A stretch of DNA of 29,763 nt from JADZGC01 sp964613485 (GCA_964613485.1 CAZTHB010000007.1:1-29763), one strand, 5' to 3'; shown: positions 1-7,077, numbered from the stretch's first letter. Notes: generated by a model from the letters alone, not told the origin. Translations and numbers: made by a program.

Positions 1-852
1 AAGATGAGTATGGCTCTTTCGCGCCTTGCCGAAGAAGACCCTACCTTCCGTGTAAACTCCGACAATGAAGCCGGTCAGACTTTGATTTCGGGTATGGGTG
101 AGTTGCATCTTGAGGTCCTCGTTGATCGCATGAAGCGAGAGTTTAAGGTTGAAGCAAATGTTGGTCAGCCACAGGTCGCCTATCGCGAGACTGTACGTAA
201 GACCGTCCAGGTAGAAGGCAAGTTTGTGCGTCAATCAGGTGGTCGTGGTCAATATGGTCATGTTTGGCTAGAAATTAGCCCACTTGTACACGCTGAAGAT
301 ATCGAAGGCGATAAGCCGACCTACGAATTCGAAAATGCGATTGTCGGCGGTGTAGTACCTAAGGAATATATAAAGCCAGTTGACGAAGGTATCAAGGAAG
401 CTATGGGTAATGGTGTACTCGCCGGCTACCCGGTAGTGGACGTGAAGGCTAAGCTCTATGATGGCTCGTACCACGAAGTCGACTCTTCAGAAATGGCTTT
501 CAAGATCGCTGGCTCGATGGCGCTGCAAGAAGGTGTGCGCAAAGCTGATCCTGTGATCCTAGAACCAGTTATGAAGGTCGAAGTTACAACTCCAGAAGAA
601 TTCATGGGTGATGTAGTGGGTGACATTAACTCGAAGCGTGGCCGTATCGAGCAGATGAATGATCGCTCGGGTGCGAAGATTATCGACGCTTTTGTGCCAC
701 TCTCAGAGATGTTCGGCTATGCGACTACATTGCGCTCAATGACACAGGGCCGCGCCAACTACGCGATGGAGTTCGATCATTACGCAGAAGTCCCTCGCAA
801 TATCGCAGAAGGTCTTATTGGTAAGAACCCCAAGGCTGCAATTGCTGAATAA
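1..852 (+). CDS. fusA: Elongation factor G, C-terminal part (5' end outside window)
   Basis: EF-G is the GTPase that drives tRNA-mRNA translocation on the ribosome and acts with RRF in ribosome recycling. The open frame runs in from the window edge (first codon AAG) and covers about 283 residues, matching domains III-V of a roughly 700-residue protein; the G domain lies upstream. Typical EF-G blocks are visible: ALSRLAEEDPTF, GMGELHLEVLVDRMKREF, VGQPQVAYRET, SGGRGQYGHVW and the domain V stretch RGRIEQM...FGYATTLRSMTQGRA. An internal ATG at base 4 is not a start, because the match to EF-G continues before it. It ends 22 nt before a strong terminator, so it closes an upstream (probably rpsL-rpsG-fusA) unit. 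Confidence 0.98.
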   Translation, partial: KMSMALSRLAEEDPTFRVNSDNEAGQTLISGMGELHLEVLVDRMKREFKVEANVGQPQVAYRETVRKTVQVEGKFVRQSGGRGQYGHVWLEISPLVHAEDIEGDKPTYEFENAIVGGVVPKEYIKPVDEGIKEAMGNGVLAGYPVVDVKAKLYDGSYHEVDSSEMAFKIAGSMALQEGVRKADPVILEPVMKVEVTTPEEFMGDVVGDINSKRGRIEQMNDRSGAKIIDAFVPLSEMFGYATTLRSMTQGRANYAMEFDHYAEVPRNIAEGLIGKNPKAAIAE

Positions 853-873
853 GATCTGAATCGTTAAAAAAGC

Positions 874-903
874 AAAAGACCCCTTGTGTATCAGGGGTCT
901 TTT
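874..903 (+). terminator. Rho-independent terminator after fusA
   Basis: A perfect 10-bp stem (AAAAGACCCC / GGGGTCTTTT) with a 10-nt loop. The A-rich and T-rich ends make it potentially bidirectional. It separates the fusA unit from the small membrane-protein pair. Confidence 0.9.
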
Positions 904-931
904 GGTATATAACGAGCACATTGCTTATATC
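902..931 (+). promoter_or_regulatory. Probable sigma70-type promoter for the 958 gene pair
   Basis: TTGGTA (902-907) and TATATC (926-931) are separated by 18 bp. A start near 938 would give a short leader carrying the AAGGAG ribosome site at 945-950, 7 nt before the ATG. The -35 box overlaps the T-tail of the fusA terminator. Confidence 0.5.
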
Positions 932-957
932 GCACCTACGACACAAGGAGCTCACCC

Positions 958-1416
958 ATGACACTCAGGCAGCATTGCAGAGCGTTTTTGAGATTTGTCG
1001 GGCCCTGGTCCGATGAGGGAGAAGCTTTCATCTGGTCATATGCGGTCATCTTTTTGGCGGCACTCGCTTACTACGCCCTTACCGGAGATAGCGAAGGGGT
1101 TGAAGCCGTTGGCATAATGACTGCGTATATATGGGGAGCAAATTTGGTTTGGCGCACCCTCTTCGGCGTGCTCCCAACGGTCTTTTCGAAGCGGTTGCGC
1201 AATCTCTTGACCGATGAATGGTGGATTTCTGGCCAACGTCCTTTGCTGGATGATCATCTCGCATTTCGTAGGGATTGGCGCCGCAGCTGCAATTACCTGC
1301 GTCAGCGGGGGATGTCGCGCAAGGAAGCTCGTCAATTCGCGATCACATGCGCCCGAAGCCGCCGCACCACTCAGTATTTCGAACGCGAACGGTTGCCATG
1401 GAGAGCGGCACGGTGA
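958..1416 (+). CDS. Hypothetical two-helix membrane protein A
   Basis: 152 residues, not recognised as a known family. Two hydrophobic segments are visible (about residues 23-41 and 53-76), followed by a strongly basic, arginine-rich soluble tail of about 75 residues (RRDWRRSCNYLRQRGMSRKEARQF). The start is set by an AAGGAG ribosome site 7 nt upstream. The stop TGA overlaps the ATG of the next gene as TGATG, so the two are probably translationally coupled and may form a complex. The pair sits between fusA and tuf, an unusual place for non-translation genes, isolated by a terminator on each side and with its own promoter. Being a real gene is likely; function is unknown. Confidence 0.75.
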   Translation: MTLRQHCRAFLRFVGPWSDEGEAFIWSYAVIFLAALAYYALTGDSEGVEAVGIMTAYIWGANLVWRTLFGVLPTVFSKRLRNLLTDEWWISGQRPLLDDHLAFRRDWRRSCNYLRQRGMSRKEARQFAITCARSRRTTQYFERERLPWRAAR

Positions 1417-1868
1417 TGCCATTCCCTAGTTGGCTTTATCGTAGAGGTTCTGACGCTGCACCTATGCAGCAAGTTCACGAGCCCACACTGGCTCGAAGGT
1501 TGAAACGGCCCATTCGTCTAAAGTGGAACCAAAGACAACTCAAAAACGAGATCGAGTATATCTCATACTTGAGCCTCAATGAATACGAGCTATGTCAGTA
1601 CGAACGAAGTGTGATCCTCGATAATTGGCTTCAGTATTTCCTTGGCGGGTTCATGGTGTTGGTTGGGTTTTTCTTCTTGGGCGTATTTTTGGAGTTGACG
1701 CCCATCGATCGACCGGGCCCGATAGTAGGAATTCACTTTGTAGCTGCAGGAATATTCATCGCTTGGTTTATTTGGCGCTGGCCATACCTTATCTTGAGCA
1801 AGTTCCGTAAGAAGGCGGCACGTTACTTACGGAAGTCTCTGGAGATCGAGATAGATAGAGCTCTTTAG
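1416..1868 (+). CDS. Hypothetical two-helix membrane protein B
   Basis: 150 residues from the ATG at 1416, not recognised as a known family. The N-terminal half is soluble and basic (RRLKRPIRLKWNQRQLKNE, then an acidic/tyrosine stretch). Two hydrophobic segments follow (about 72-93 and 103-124), and then a basic C-terminal helix (KFRKKAARYLRKSLEIE). The start was chosen because its ATG overlaps the upstream stop (TGATG) and GGAGAG lies about 10 nt before; in-frame ATGs at 1398 and 1275 would overlap gene A. Size and two-helix layout resemble gene A although no sequence similarity is obvious by eye. Its stop codon is part of a terminator-like hairpin. Confidence 0.7.
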   Translation: MPFPSWLYRRGSDAAPMQQVHEPTLARRLKRPIRLKWNQRQLKNEIEYISYLSLNEYELCQYERSVILDNWLQYFLGGFMVLVGFFFLGVFLELTPIDRPGPIVGIHFVAAGIFIAWFIWRWPYLILSKFRKKAARYLRKSLEIEIDRAL

Positions 1869-1884
1869 TTATACTAAGGAGCTC
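1858..1884 (+). terminator. Terminator-like hairpin overlapping the stop codon of protein B
   Basis: An 11-bp stem with one G-T wobble (GAGCTCTTTAG / CTAAGGAGCTC) and loop TTATA, followed by the A/T-rich ATTATTATTT. The left arm includes the last codons and the TAG stop of the preceding gene. The tail is not a pure T-run, so termination may be incomplete. Confidence 0.55.
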
Positions 1885-1912
1885 ATTATTATTTGAGGGT
1901 AGCTTATTCCTC

Positions 1913-1941
1913 TTTACAACTGCGTGATTTCTCGATACAAT
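1913..1941 (+). promoter_or_regulatory. Promoter of tuf-rpsJ
   Basis: TTTACA (1913-1918), 17-bp spacer, TACAAT (1936-1941): each box is one base from sigma70 consensus. A start near 1948 gives a leader of roughly 90 nt before tuf, with AAGGAG at 2028-2033. Confidence 0.75.
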
Positions 1942-2040
1942 AAACCAGTCCTGCGTGGTGGGGCGATTTTTCTTGTCTCAACGCGCACCATAGACATCGT
2001 CACTAGACAGTAATGTAATTATCAAAAAAGGAGATTTTTC

Positions 2041-3222
2041 GTGGCAGAATTCAAGCGCGATAAACCACATATTAACGTCGGTACCATGGGTCACGTTGAC
2101 CACGGTAAGACAACCCTTACGGCTGCTATTACGCATGTTTTGGCTAAGAAACTGCCTTCAGACGTAAACAAGCCAATTAACTACGATGAAATCGATAAGG
2201 CTCCAGAAGAGCGTGAGCGTGGTATTACTATTGCTACCTCTCACCAAGAGTACGAATCAGAGAAGCGTCACTATGCACACGTCGACATGCCAGGGCATGC
2301 TGACTACGTCAAGAACATGATTACCGGTGCTGCTCAGGTAGACGGTGCTATCCTGGTCGTTTCTGCTGCCGATGGTCCTATGCCTCAGACCCGTGAGCAC
2401 GTGTTGCTTGCTCGTCAGGTTGGTGTTCCACGCATTCTTGTCTACATGAATAAGATGGACATGGCTGATCCAGAAATCGCAGAGCTCGTAGAAGAAGAAA
2501 TCCGCGACCTCCTAGAAAAGAACGAATTTGCTCGCGATTGTCCAATCGTGAAAGGTTCCGCGCTTAAAGCTCTCGAAGGGGATGCAGCTGCCGAAGACTC
2601 AATTATGGAACTCGTTAAGGCGATGGATGATTTTCTCCCAGAGCCAGAGCGCGACCTCGACAAGCCATTCTTGATGCCGATCGAAGACGTATTCTCAATC
2701 AAGGGTCGTGGTACTGTTGCTACCGGCCGTATTGAGCAGGGTATTGTCAAGGTTAACGAAGAAGTTGAGATCGTCGGTATTAAAGACAACCAGAAGACAG
2801 TTGTTACTGGCGTCGAAATGTTTCGTAAGCTGCTTGATCAAGGTCAGGCTGGTGATAATGTTGGCCTCTTGCTTCGCGGTATTGAGCGCACTCAGATTGA
2901 GCGTGGTCAGGTTATCGCTAAGCCAGGCACAATCACTCCTCATACCGAGTTTGAGGCTGAAATCTACGTGCTTACCAAAGAAGAAGGCGGACGTCACACC
3001 CCTTTCCTCGATGGCTATAAGCCACAGTTCTACTTCCGTACCACAGATGTTACTGGTGAAGTGAAGCTTCCGGAAGGCATGAAGATGGTTATGCCAGGCG
3101 ATAACATCAACGCTAGCGTGAAGCTCTTGGCTCCAATCGCTATGGATGAAGGTCTCCGCTTTGCTATTCGTGAAGGTGGCCGTACCGTAGGTGCTGGTGT
3201 CGTAACTAAGATCACGAAGTAA
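2041..3222 (+). CDS. tuf: Elongation factor Tu
   Basis: EF-Tu is the GTPase that delivers aminoacyl-tRNA to the ribosomal A site. Full length, 393 residues, the standard size. Visible motifs in order: P-loop GHVDHGKT (18-25), effector region RERGITI, switch II DMPGHADY, NKMD (guanine specificity), GSALKAL, then the beta-barrel domains II and III (for example KGRGTVATGRIEQG). The start is GTG, fixed by AAGGAG 7 nt upstream and by the standard EF-Tu N-terminus. It is the first gene behind its own promoter and is followed 29 nt later by rpsJ, so the two are probably co-transcribed. Confidence 0.99.
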   Translation: MAEFKRDKPHINVGTMGHVDHGKTTLTAAITHVLAKKLPSDVNKPINYDEIDKAPEERERGITIATSHQEYESEKRHYAHVDMPGHADYVKNMITGAAQVDGAILVVSAADGPMPQTREHVLLARQVGVPRILVYMNKMDMADPEIAELVEEEIRDLLEKNEFARDCPIVKGSALKALEGDAAAEDSIMELVKAMDDFLPEPERDLDKPFLMPIEDVFSIKGRGTVATGRIEQGIVKVNEEVEIVGIKDNQKTVVTGVEMFRKLLDQGQAGDNVGLLLRGIERTQIERGQVIAKPGTITPHTEFEAEIYVLTKEEGGRHTPFLDGYKPQFYFRTTDVTGEVKLPEGMKMVMPGDNINASVKLLAPIAMDEGLRFAIREGGRTVGAGVVTKITK

Positions 3223-3251
3223 TTTCTAAGGATCTATAAAGAAGGCACCTT

Positions 3252-3724
3252 ATGAGCGATAAGAACTCACAGCGCATCCGCATCCGTCTCAAGGCTTATG
3301 ACAACAAAGTCATCGACCAGTCTGCGAAGCAAATCATCGATACGGCCATCCGTACTGGCGCGCAAGTTGCTGGCCCGGTACCGTTGCCAACTGATAAGAA
3401 GACGACTACNNNNNNNNNNNNNNNNNNNNNNNNNNNNNNNNNNNNNNNNNNNNNNNNNNNNNNNNNNNNNNNNNNNNNNNNNNNNNNNNNNNNNNNNNNN
3501 NNNNNNNNNCTGGCGCGCAAGTTGCTGGCCCGGTACCGTTGCCAACTGATAAGAAGACGACTACGGTTATTCGCAGTCCTCACATCTTCAAGGACAGCCA
3601 CGAGGCGTTTGAAATGCGCACTCACAAGCGCTTGATTGATATCTCTGAGCCAACTCCTAAGACAATTGATTCTCTGATGAATCTCAGTCTGCCAGCTGGT
3701 GTAGATATCGAGATTAAAATGTAG
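3252..3724 (+). CDS. rpsJ: 30S ribosomal protein S10 (interrupted only by an assembly artefact)
   Basis: S10 sits in the 30S head and, in other bacteria, also takes part in NusB-dependent antitermination. As printed, the frame is broken by 100 Ns, but the 55 bases before the Ns recur exactly after them. Joining 3252-3409 to 3565-3724 gives a clean 105-residue S10 with the expected IRIRLKAYD start, PLPTDKK, SPHIFKDSHEAFEMRTHKR and LPAGVDIEIKM end. It follows tuf and precedes a strong terminator, so it is separated from rplC, its usual partner at the head of the S10 operon. Confidence 0.97.
3355..3564. other. Scaffold gap with unmerged 55-bp contig overlap
   Basis: Bases 3355-3409 and 3510-3564 are identical 55-mers flanking exactly 100 Ns (3410-3509). 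This is what remains when two contigs overlapping by one assembler k-mer are scaffolded without merging. The real sequence probably has one copy and no gap. Confidence 0.93.
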
Positions 3725-3742
3725 ATATCTCCCCGAGATGCT

Positions 3743-3772
3743 AAAAAAGGCCCGCTAAACCGGGCCTTTTTT
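3743..3772 (+). terminator. Strong terminator after rpsJ
   Basis: A 12-bp stem (AAAAAAGGCCCG / CGGGCCTTTTTT) with a 6-nt loop. A-tract and T-tract flank the GC core, so it can work in both directions. It ends the tuf-rpsJ unit and splits rpsJ from rplC. Confidence 0.93.
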
Positions 3773-3791
3773 AGATCAAGTGAAAGATAAA

Positions 3792-3821
3792 CGCCCGATT
3801 CCTTACTCTGGAAATCGGGCG
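3792..3821 (-). terminator. Terminator of the antiparallel 3828-4199 gene
   Basis: A 9-bp GC-rich stem (CGCCCGATT / AATCGGGCG) extended by a CC/GG pair past a single-base bulge. Read on the minus strand it is followed by TTTATCTTT, and it lies directly after the stop of the minus-strand gene. On the + strand the following bases are not a T-run. Confidence 0.7.
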
Positions 3822-3827
3822 TGTAGT

Positions 3828-4199
3828 TTAGTCGTTGAGTTGGCTTGGTGAAAGGATCGCCATCTCAAGCGAGACGATTGAGAGGACTTTTTCGACGAAT
3901 TGAATGCCAAGGCTGATCTGAGAGGCCTCGACATGGCGGTGGGCAGCGCGATAGATCTCCGTCAGCTCGCGCCGTGACAATTCGAGTAGCTCATCGAATG
4001 TGCCTTGTATGTGGCGAGTTCCGCCAGTAGTGCCATCGAAAGACGACAACGCTGTTACGAGCGCGAATTGCAGTGCTTCGGTTGCGGTCAGTGTGACTAG
4101 CGTACTGTCACCTGCAGTCGATGCTCGTACGATATCGACCGCCAGCTTCTCAGGTAAGCCGCTGCGATGCCAGATGGTTAGGCGGAAGATGGCTCCCAC
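3828..4199 (-). CDS. Hypothetical small soluble protein inside the split S10 operon
   Basis: 123 residues, unrecognised, with no membrane segment or signal peptide. It appears largely helical, with a middle region rich in A/L/T and a C-terminal half of amphipathic helices (TFDELLELSRRELTEIYRAAHRH). The start is GTG, supported by AAAGGA 6 nt upstream on the minus strand. It has its own promoter (TTGACA-17-TATAGT), a palindrome over the -10 box, and its own terminator, so it is a self-contained single-gene unit facing against the ribosomal genes between rpsJ and rplC. The independent module and position suggest insertion into the operon. A DNA-binding or autoregulatory role would fit the palindrome, but no helix-turn-helix is recognised. 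Confidence 0.72.
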   Translation of the reverse strand: MGAIFRLTIWHRSGLPEKLAVDIVRASTAGDSTLVTLTATEALQFALVTALSSFDGTTGGTRHIQGTFDELLELSRRELTEIYRAAHRHVEASQISLGIQFVEKVLSIVSLEMAILSPSQLND

Positions 4200-4223
4200 T
4201 ACTTGTCCTTTCGTAGGTACAGG

Positions 4224-4262
4224 TATACTATAAACTATAGTATAAATATATTAATTTGTCAA
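4224..4262 (-). promoter_or_regulatory. Minus-strand promoter with overlapping 21-bp dyad
   Basis: On the minus strand TTGACA (4262-4257), a 17-bp spacer and TATAGT (4239-4234) form a strong promoter for the 3828-4199 gene. The -10 box lies inside a perfect inverted repeat, arms TATACTATA (4224-4232) and TATAGTATA (4236-4244) around AAC. This is a plausible operator, although AT-rich -10 elements are palindrome-prone. Confidence 0.72.
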
Positions 4263-4322
4263 CTTATTCACCCAACATGTGCGGCCATGACTGCATCGAG
4301 GTTGGCCGAGGAATTAAAAGGT

Positions 4323-4352
4323 GTTGACATATCTGGACTGTATCTGATAAAC
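4323..4352 (+). promoter_or_regulatory. Possible upstream promoter of the rplC operon
   Basis: TTGACA (4323-4328), 18-bp spacer, TAAACT (4347-4352). A start near 4359 would give an rplC leader of about 115 nt that contains the two hairpins at 4378-4413. Confidence 0.45.
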
Positions 4353-4377
4353 TCATGAGCGTTGACTTTTTAAGTAG

Positions 4378-4413
4378 CTGGGAAGCACCCAGGTCCAGAA
4401 TTTTTACTCTGGA
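4378..4413 (+). promoter_or_regulatory. Two tandem small hairpins in the rplC leader
   Basis: CTGGG-AAGCA-CCCAG (4378-4392) is followed directly by TCCAGA-(8 nt)-TCTGGA (4394-4413). They would be present only in transcripts from the upstream promoter. Autoregulation by a ribosomal protein, as L4 does in enterobacteria, is possible, but no known motif is recognised. Confidence 0.3.
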
Positions 4414-4439
4414 AACCGGATAGCTTGCCAGGATTTTAT

Positions 4440-4467
4440 TTGAAGGCTCGAAATAAGGCACTATACA
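4440..4467 (+). promoter_or_regulatory. Proximal promoter of rplC, probably giving a leaderless mRNA
   Basis: TTGAAG (4440-4445), 16-bp spacer, TATACA (4462-4467). Only 7 nt separate the -10 box from the rplC ATG, and no Shine-Dalgarno lies before that ATG, so transcription would start at or next to the start codon. Confidence 0.5.
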
Positions 4468-4474
4468 AGAAACT

Positions 4475-5104
4475 ATGAAAGCAATTCTCGCAACCAAAAT
4501 TGGTATGACTCAGCTTTATGACGCTGAAGGTCGATTGCAGTCTGTAACTGTATTACAGGCTGGACCTTGTGTTGTTACTCAAGTCAAAACTGTTGCAAAT
4601 GATGGTTACTCCGCTGCGCAGCTTGGTTTTGGTGATGCAAAGCGCATGCCGAAGTCAAAGGGCGGTCATCTCAAGGCGAGTGGCGCCAACTCCAAAATGC
4701 TTCGTGAAGTTCGAATTACTGAGCGCGATGAAGCTGGGGACGAGTCCTCGGTAAAAGTCGGTGATCAAATAAAGGCAGATGTTTTTGAGGTCGGTGAGCA
4801 TATTGCCGTCACTGCTGTTTCAAAAGGTAAGGGTTTCGCGGGCACCATTAAGCGACATAACTTCCATCGAGGACCAAAGACTCATGGTTCACATAATTAC
4901 CGCGCGCCAGGTTCGATCGGTGCAGGCTACCCTCAGCACGTGTTTAAGGGTATTAAAATGGCAGGGCATATGGGTCACGAGCAGGTTACCGTGAAAAACC
5001 TTAAGATTGCACATATTGACGCTGATAATAACGTCATTGCAGTTGTTGGCGCCGTTCCTGGTCCACGCAAGGGCACAGTAATGATTAAGGGGCGTGAAGT
5101 ATGA
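4475..5104 (+). CDS. rplC: 50S ribosomal protein L3
   Basis: L3 helps initiate 50S assembly and reaches toward the peptidyl-transferase centre. 209 residues, normal length, with the MKAILATKIGMTQ start, the conserved loop GFAGTIKRHNFHRGPKTHGSH and the GSIGAGYPQHVFKGIKMAGHMG block. It heads the long ribosomal run after the operon break. The start has no ribosome-binding site but a -10 box 7 nt upstream, unlike most internal genes of the run. The stop overlaps the rplD start (ATGA). Confidence 0.98.
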   Translation: MKAILATKIGMTQLYDAEGRLQSVTVLQAGPCVVTQVKTVANDGYSAAQLGFGDAKRMPKSKGGHLKASGANSKMLREVRITERDEAGDESSVKVGDQIKADVFEVGEHIAVTAVSKGKGFAGTIKRHNFHRGPKTHGSHNYRAPGSIGAGYPQHVFKGIKMAGHMGHEQVTVKNLKIAHIDADNNVIAVVGAVPGPRKGTVMIKGREV

Positions 5105-5891
5105 AGGTAGCTACTTTTACTAAGACCGGCACAAAAGCAACAACTGAAGCTACACTTGAAAAGACCGTATTCGGTCGTGAGATAAACACTCAATTACTCA
5201 AAGTTGCATATTCGCGCACACTGGCCAACAAGCGCCAATCTACTGCTAAGACGAAGACCCGTGGCGAGATCTCTGGTGGCGGTAAAAAGCCATGGCGCCA
5301 GAAGGGTACGGGACGTGCTCGTACTGGTTCGATTCGAAACCCAATTTGGCGTGGTGGTGGTACTATCTTCGGCCCTACGGGTGAACAAAATCACGAAATC
5401 GTACTTCCGAAGAAAGCTATCCGCACGAGTCTTGCTCAAGCACTCTCTGTAAAAGCAGAAGCAAAGTCAGTTGTTGTGATCGAGAGCTTCGAAAACGCAG
5501 ATGCAAAAGTAAAGGCAACTGCTGCATNNNNNNNNNNNNNNNNNNNNNNNNNNNNNNNNNNNNNNNNNNNNNNNNNNNNNNNNNNNNNNNNNNNNNNNNN
5601 NNNNNNNNNNNNNNNNNNNNNNNNNNNGTTGTGATCGAGAGCTTCGAAAACGCAGATGCAAAAGTAAAGGCAACTGCTGCATTATTTACGAAGATGGGGC
5701 TTCAAGGCACGATCTTGCTTGTGGTAGATGAGTGCAACGCTCTCGTGCAGCGCGCTACCAAGAACTTGCCGGGGGTACTCGCAACTGAACCACGATTCAT
5801 GCAGGTGAATGATATTCTTGATGCTGACCATATTGTTATCACAAAGAAGGCACTTGAGCTTACTACGGGCTGGCTTGGGGGTACAAAATGA
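5101..5891 (+). CDS. rplD: 50S ribosomal protein L4 (interrupted only by an assembly artefact)
   Basis: L4 lines part of the peptide exit tunnel; in some bacteria it also represses its own operon. The printed frame is broken by 100 Ns between two identical 55-mers. Joining 5101-5527 to 5683-5891 restores a 211-residue protein. The extended tunnel loop is clear (RGEISGGGKKPWRQKGTGRAR...GGGTIFGP), as is the C-terminal fold (VLATEPRFMQVNDILDADHIVITKKAL). It overlaps both neighbours as ATGA. Confidence 0.97.
5473..5682. other. Scaffold gap with unmerged 55-bp contig overlap
   Basis: Bases 5473-5527 and 5628-5682 are identical 55-mers around exactly 100 Ns (5528-5627). This is the same signature, and the same overlap length, as in rpsJ. 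Removing the Ns and one copy restores rplD. Confidence 0.93.
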
Positions 5892-6247
5892 ACACGATGA
5901 TTCTAAAGCCCGTCATCACCGAAAAGAGTCTTAATCAGGCTGGCAAGGGTACATATACATTTGCAGTTCCAATGAATAGCAACAAGCTTACGATTGCTGA
6001 GGCGGTAAAGGCTCAATTTAAAGTAGATGCTACAGACGTGCGCATTAGTATTACTAAAGGTAAGATGAAGCGGTTCAAGCAAATCAAGGGACGTCGTATC
6101 GATGTTAAGAAAGCTTTCGTAACTGTCGCTAAAGGTCAATCAATTGCCATTTTTAATCTTGGACAGGAAGAAGAAGTTAAGACTTCGGTACGCACCAAGA
6201 AAGATGTAAAAGCAAAGACCAATGATAAGAAGGCGGAGAAGAAATAA
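5888..6247 (+). CDS. rplW: 50S ribosomal protein L23
   Basis: L23 lies at the exit-tunnel mouth and is the docking site for trigger factor and SRP. 119 residues, longer than the roughly 100 of many bacteria because of a lysine-rich tail (KTSVRTKKDVKAKTNDKKAEKK). The core motif ILKPVITEKSLNQAGKGTYTFAV and the basic loop KMKRFKQIKGRR are typical. It overlaps rplD (ATGA) and rplB (TAATG). Confidence 0.97.
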   Translation: MNTMILKPVITEKSLNQAGKGTYTFAVPMNSNKLTIAEAVKAQFKVDATDVRISITKGKMKRFKQIKGRRIDVKKAFVTVAKGQSIAIFNLGQEEEVKTSVRTKKDVKAKTNDKKAEKK

Positions 6248-7074
6248 TGGCAATTCGAGTTTATAAGTCAAATACTGGTGCTCGGCGTGCCATGAGCGTA
6301 AATGCCTTTGAAGAGATTACGAAGACTAAGCCAGAAAAAAGCTTAATTTTAAAGCGTAAGCAGAAGGCCGGGCGAAATAATCAGGGTAAGATCACTGTTC
6401 GTCATCGCGGTGGTGGTGTAAAGCGGGCTTTGCGCATTGTTGATTTTGCTCAGACCAAGTTGGAAAGCGCTGAAATTCTAGCGATTGAATATGATCCAGG
6501 TCGATCAGCCAATATCGCTTTGGTAAAGAGTGAAAAAGGCAAAAAGGCCTACATTATCGCAGGTGCAGGTATGAAGGTAGGCGAGACCATCTCAGCCAAG
6601 CCAGAAACAGACATCAAAGAACATAATCGTATGCCATTAGCTCAGATTCCACTTGGTAGCACGATCTATAATATTGAATTGACTCCTGGTAAGGGTGGTC
6701 AAATGGTTCGTAGTGCTGGCATGAAGGCTCAGTTAGCCGCTAAAGAAGGTGATTACGCAACCGTAAAACTCCCATCTGGTGAGATGCGACTTGTCCGTCA
6801 AGAATGCTATGCCACGATAGGAGCAGTCGGTAATGAAAGCCACAGTCTTGTGCGTGGTGGTTCTGCTGGTCGCACTCGCCGCCGCGGTATTCGCCCAACA
6901 GTTCGTGGTAAGGCTATGAACCCGAACGATCACCGTCACGGTGGTGGTGAAGGTGGAACCTCAATTGGTTTGAAGCGTCCAGTTACTCCATGGGGTAAGC
7001 CAGCGCTTGGCGCGAAAACGCGCCGACGCCGTGCAACCGATAAATACATTGTACGATCAAGGAAAGGAAAGTAA
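6247..7074 (+). CDS. rplB: 50S ribosomal protein L2
   Basis: L2 is one of the largest 50S proteins and is needed for subunit association and peptidyl-transferase activity. 275 residues, full length. Typical blocks are GRNNQGKITVRHRGGGVKR, the SH3-like core and the C-terminal NPNDHRHGGGEGG, holding the histidine implicated in activity (usual form HPHGGGEG; here HRHGGGEG). The start overlaps the rplW stop as TAATG and the gap to rpsS is 3 nt. Confidence 0.98.
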   Translation: MAIRVYKSNTGARRAMSVNAFEEITKTKPEKSLILKRKQKAGRNNQGKITVRHRGGGVKRALRIVDFAQTKLESAEILAIEYDPGRSANIALVKSEKGKKAYIIAGAGMKVGETISAKPETDIKEHNRMPLAQIPLGSTIYNIELTPGKGGQMVRSAGMKAQLAAKEGDYATVKLPSGEMRLVRQECYATIGAVGNESHSLVRGGSAGRTRRRGIRPTVRGKAMNPNDHRHGGGEGGTSIGLKRPVTPWGKPALGAKTRRRRATDKYIVRSRKGK

Positions 7075-7077
7075 GCG

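Noticed and set aside
1036..1422. Minus-strand and frame-shifted ORFs across 1036-1429 and over the ribosomal genes
   Set aside because: They lie opposite or across confident genes, lack ribosome sites and show no recognisable domains.
3355..3564. Genuine 55-bp direct repeat or internal duplication in rpsJ
   Set aside because: The copies abut a 100-N scaffold gap, the same length recurs in rplD, and collapsing them restores a normal S10.
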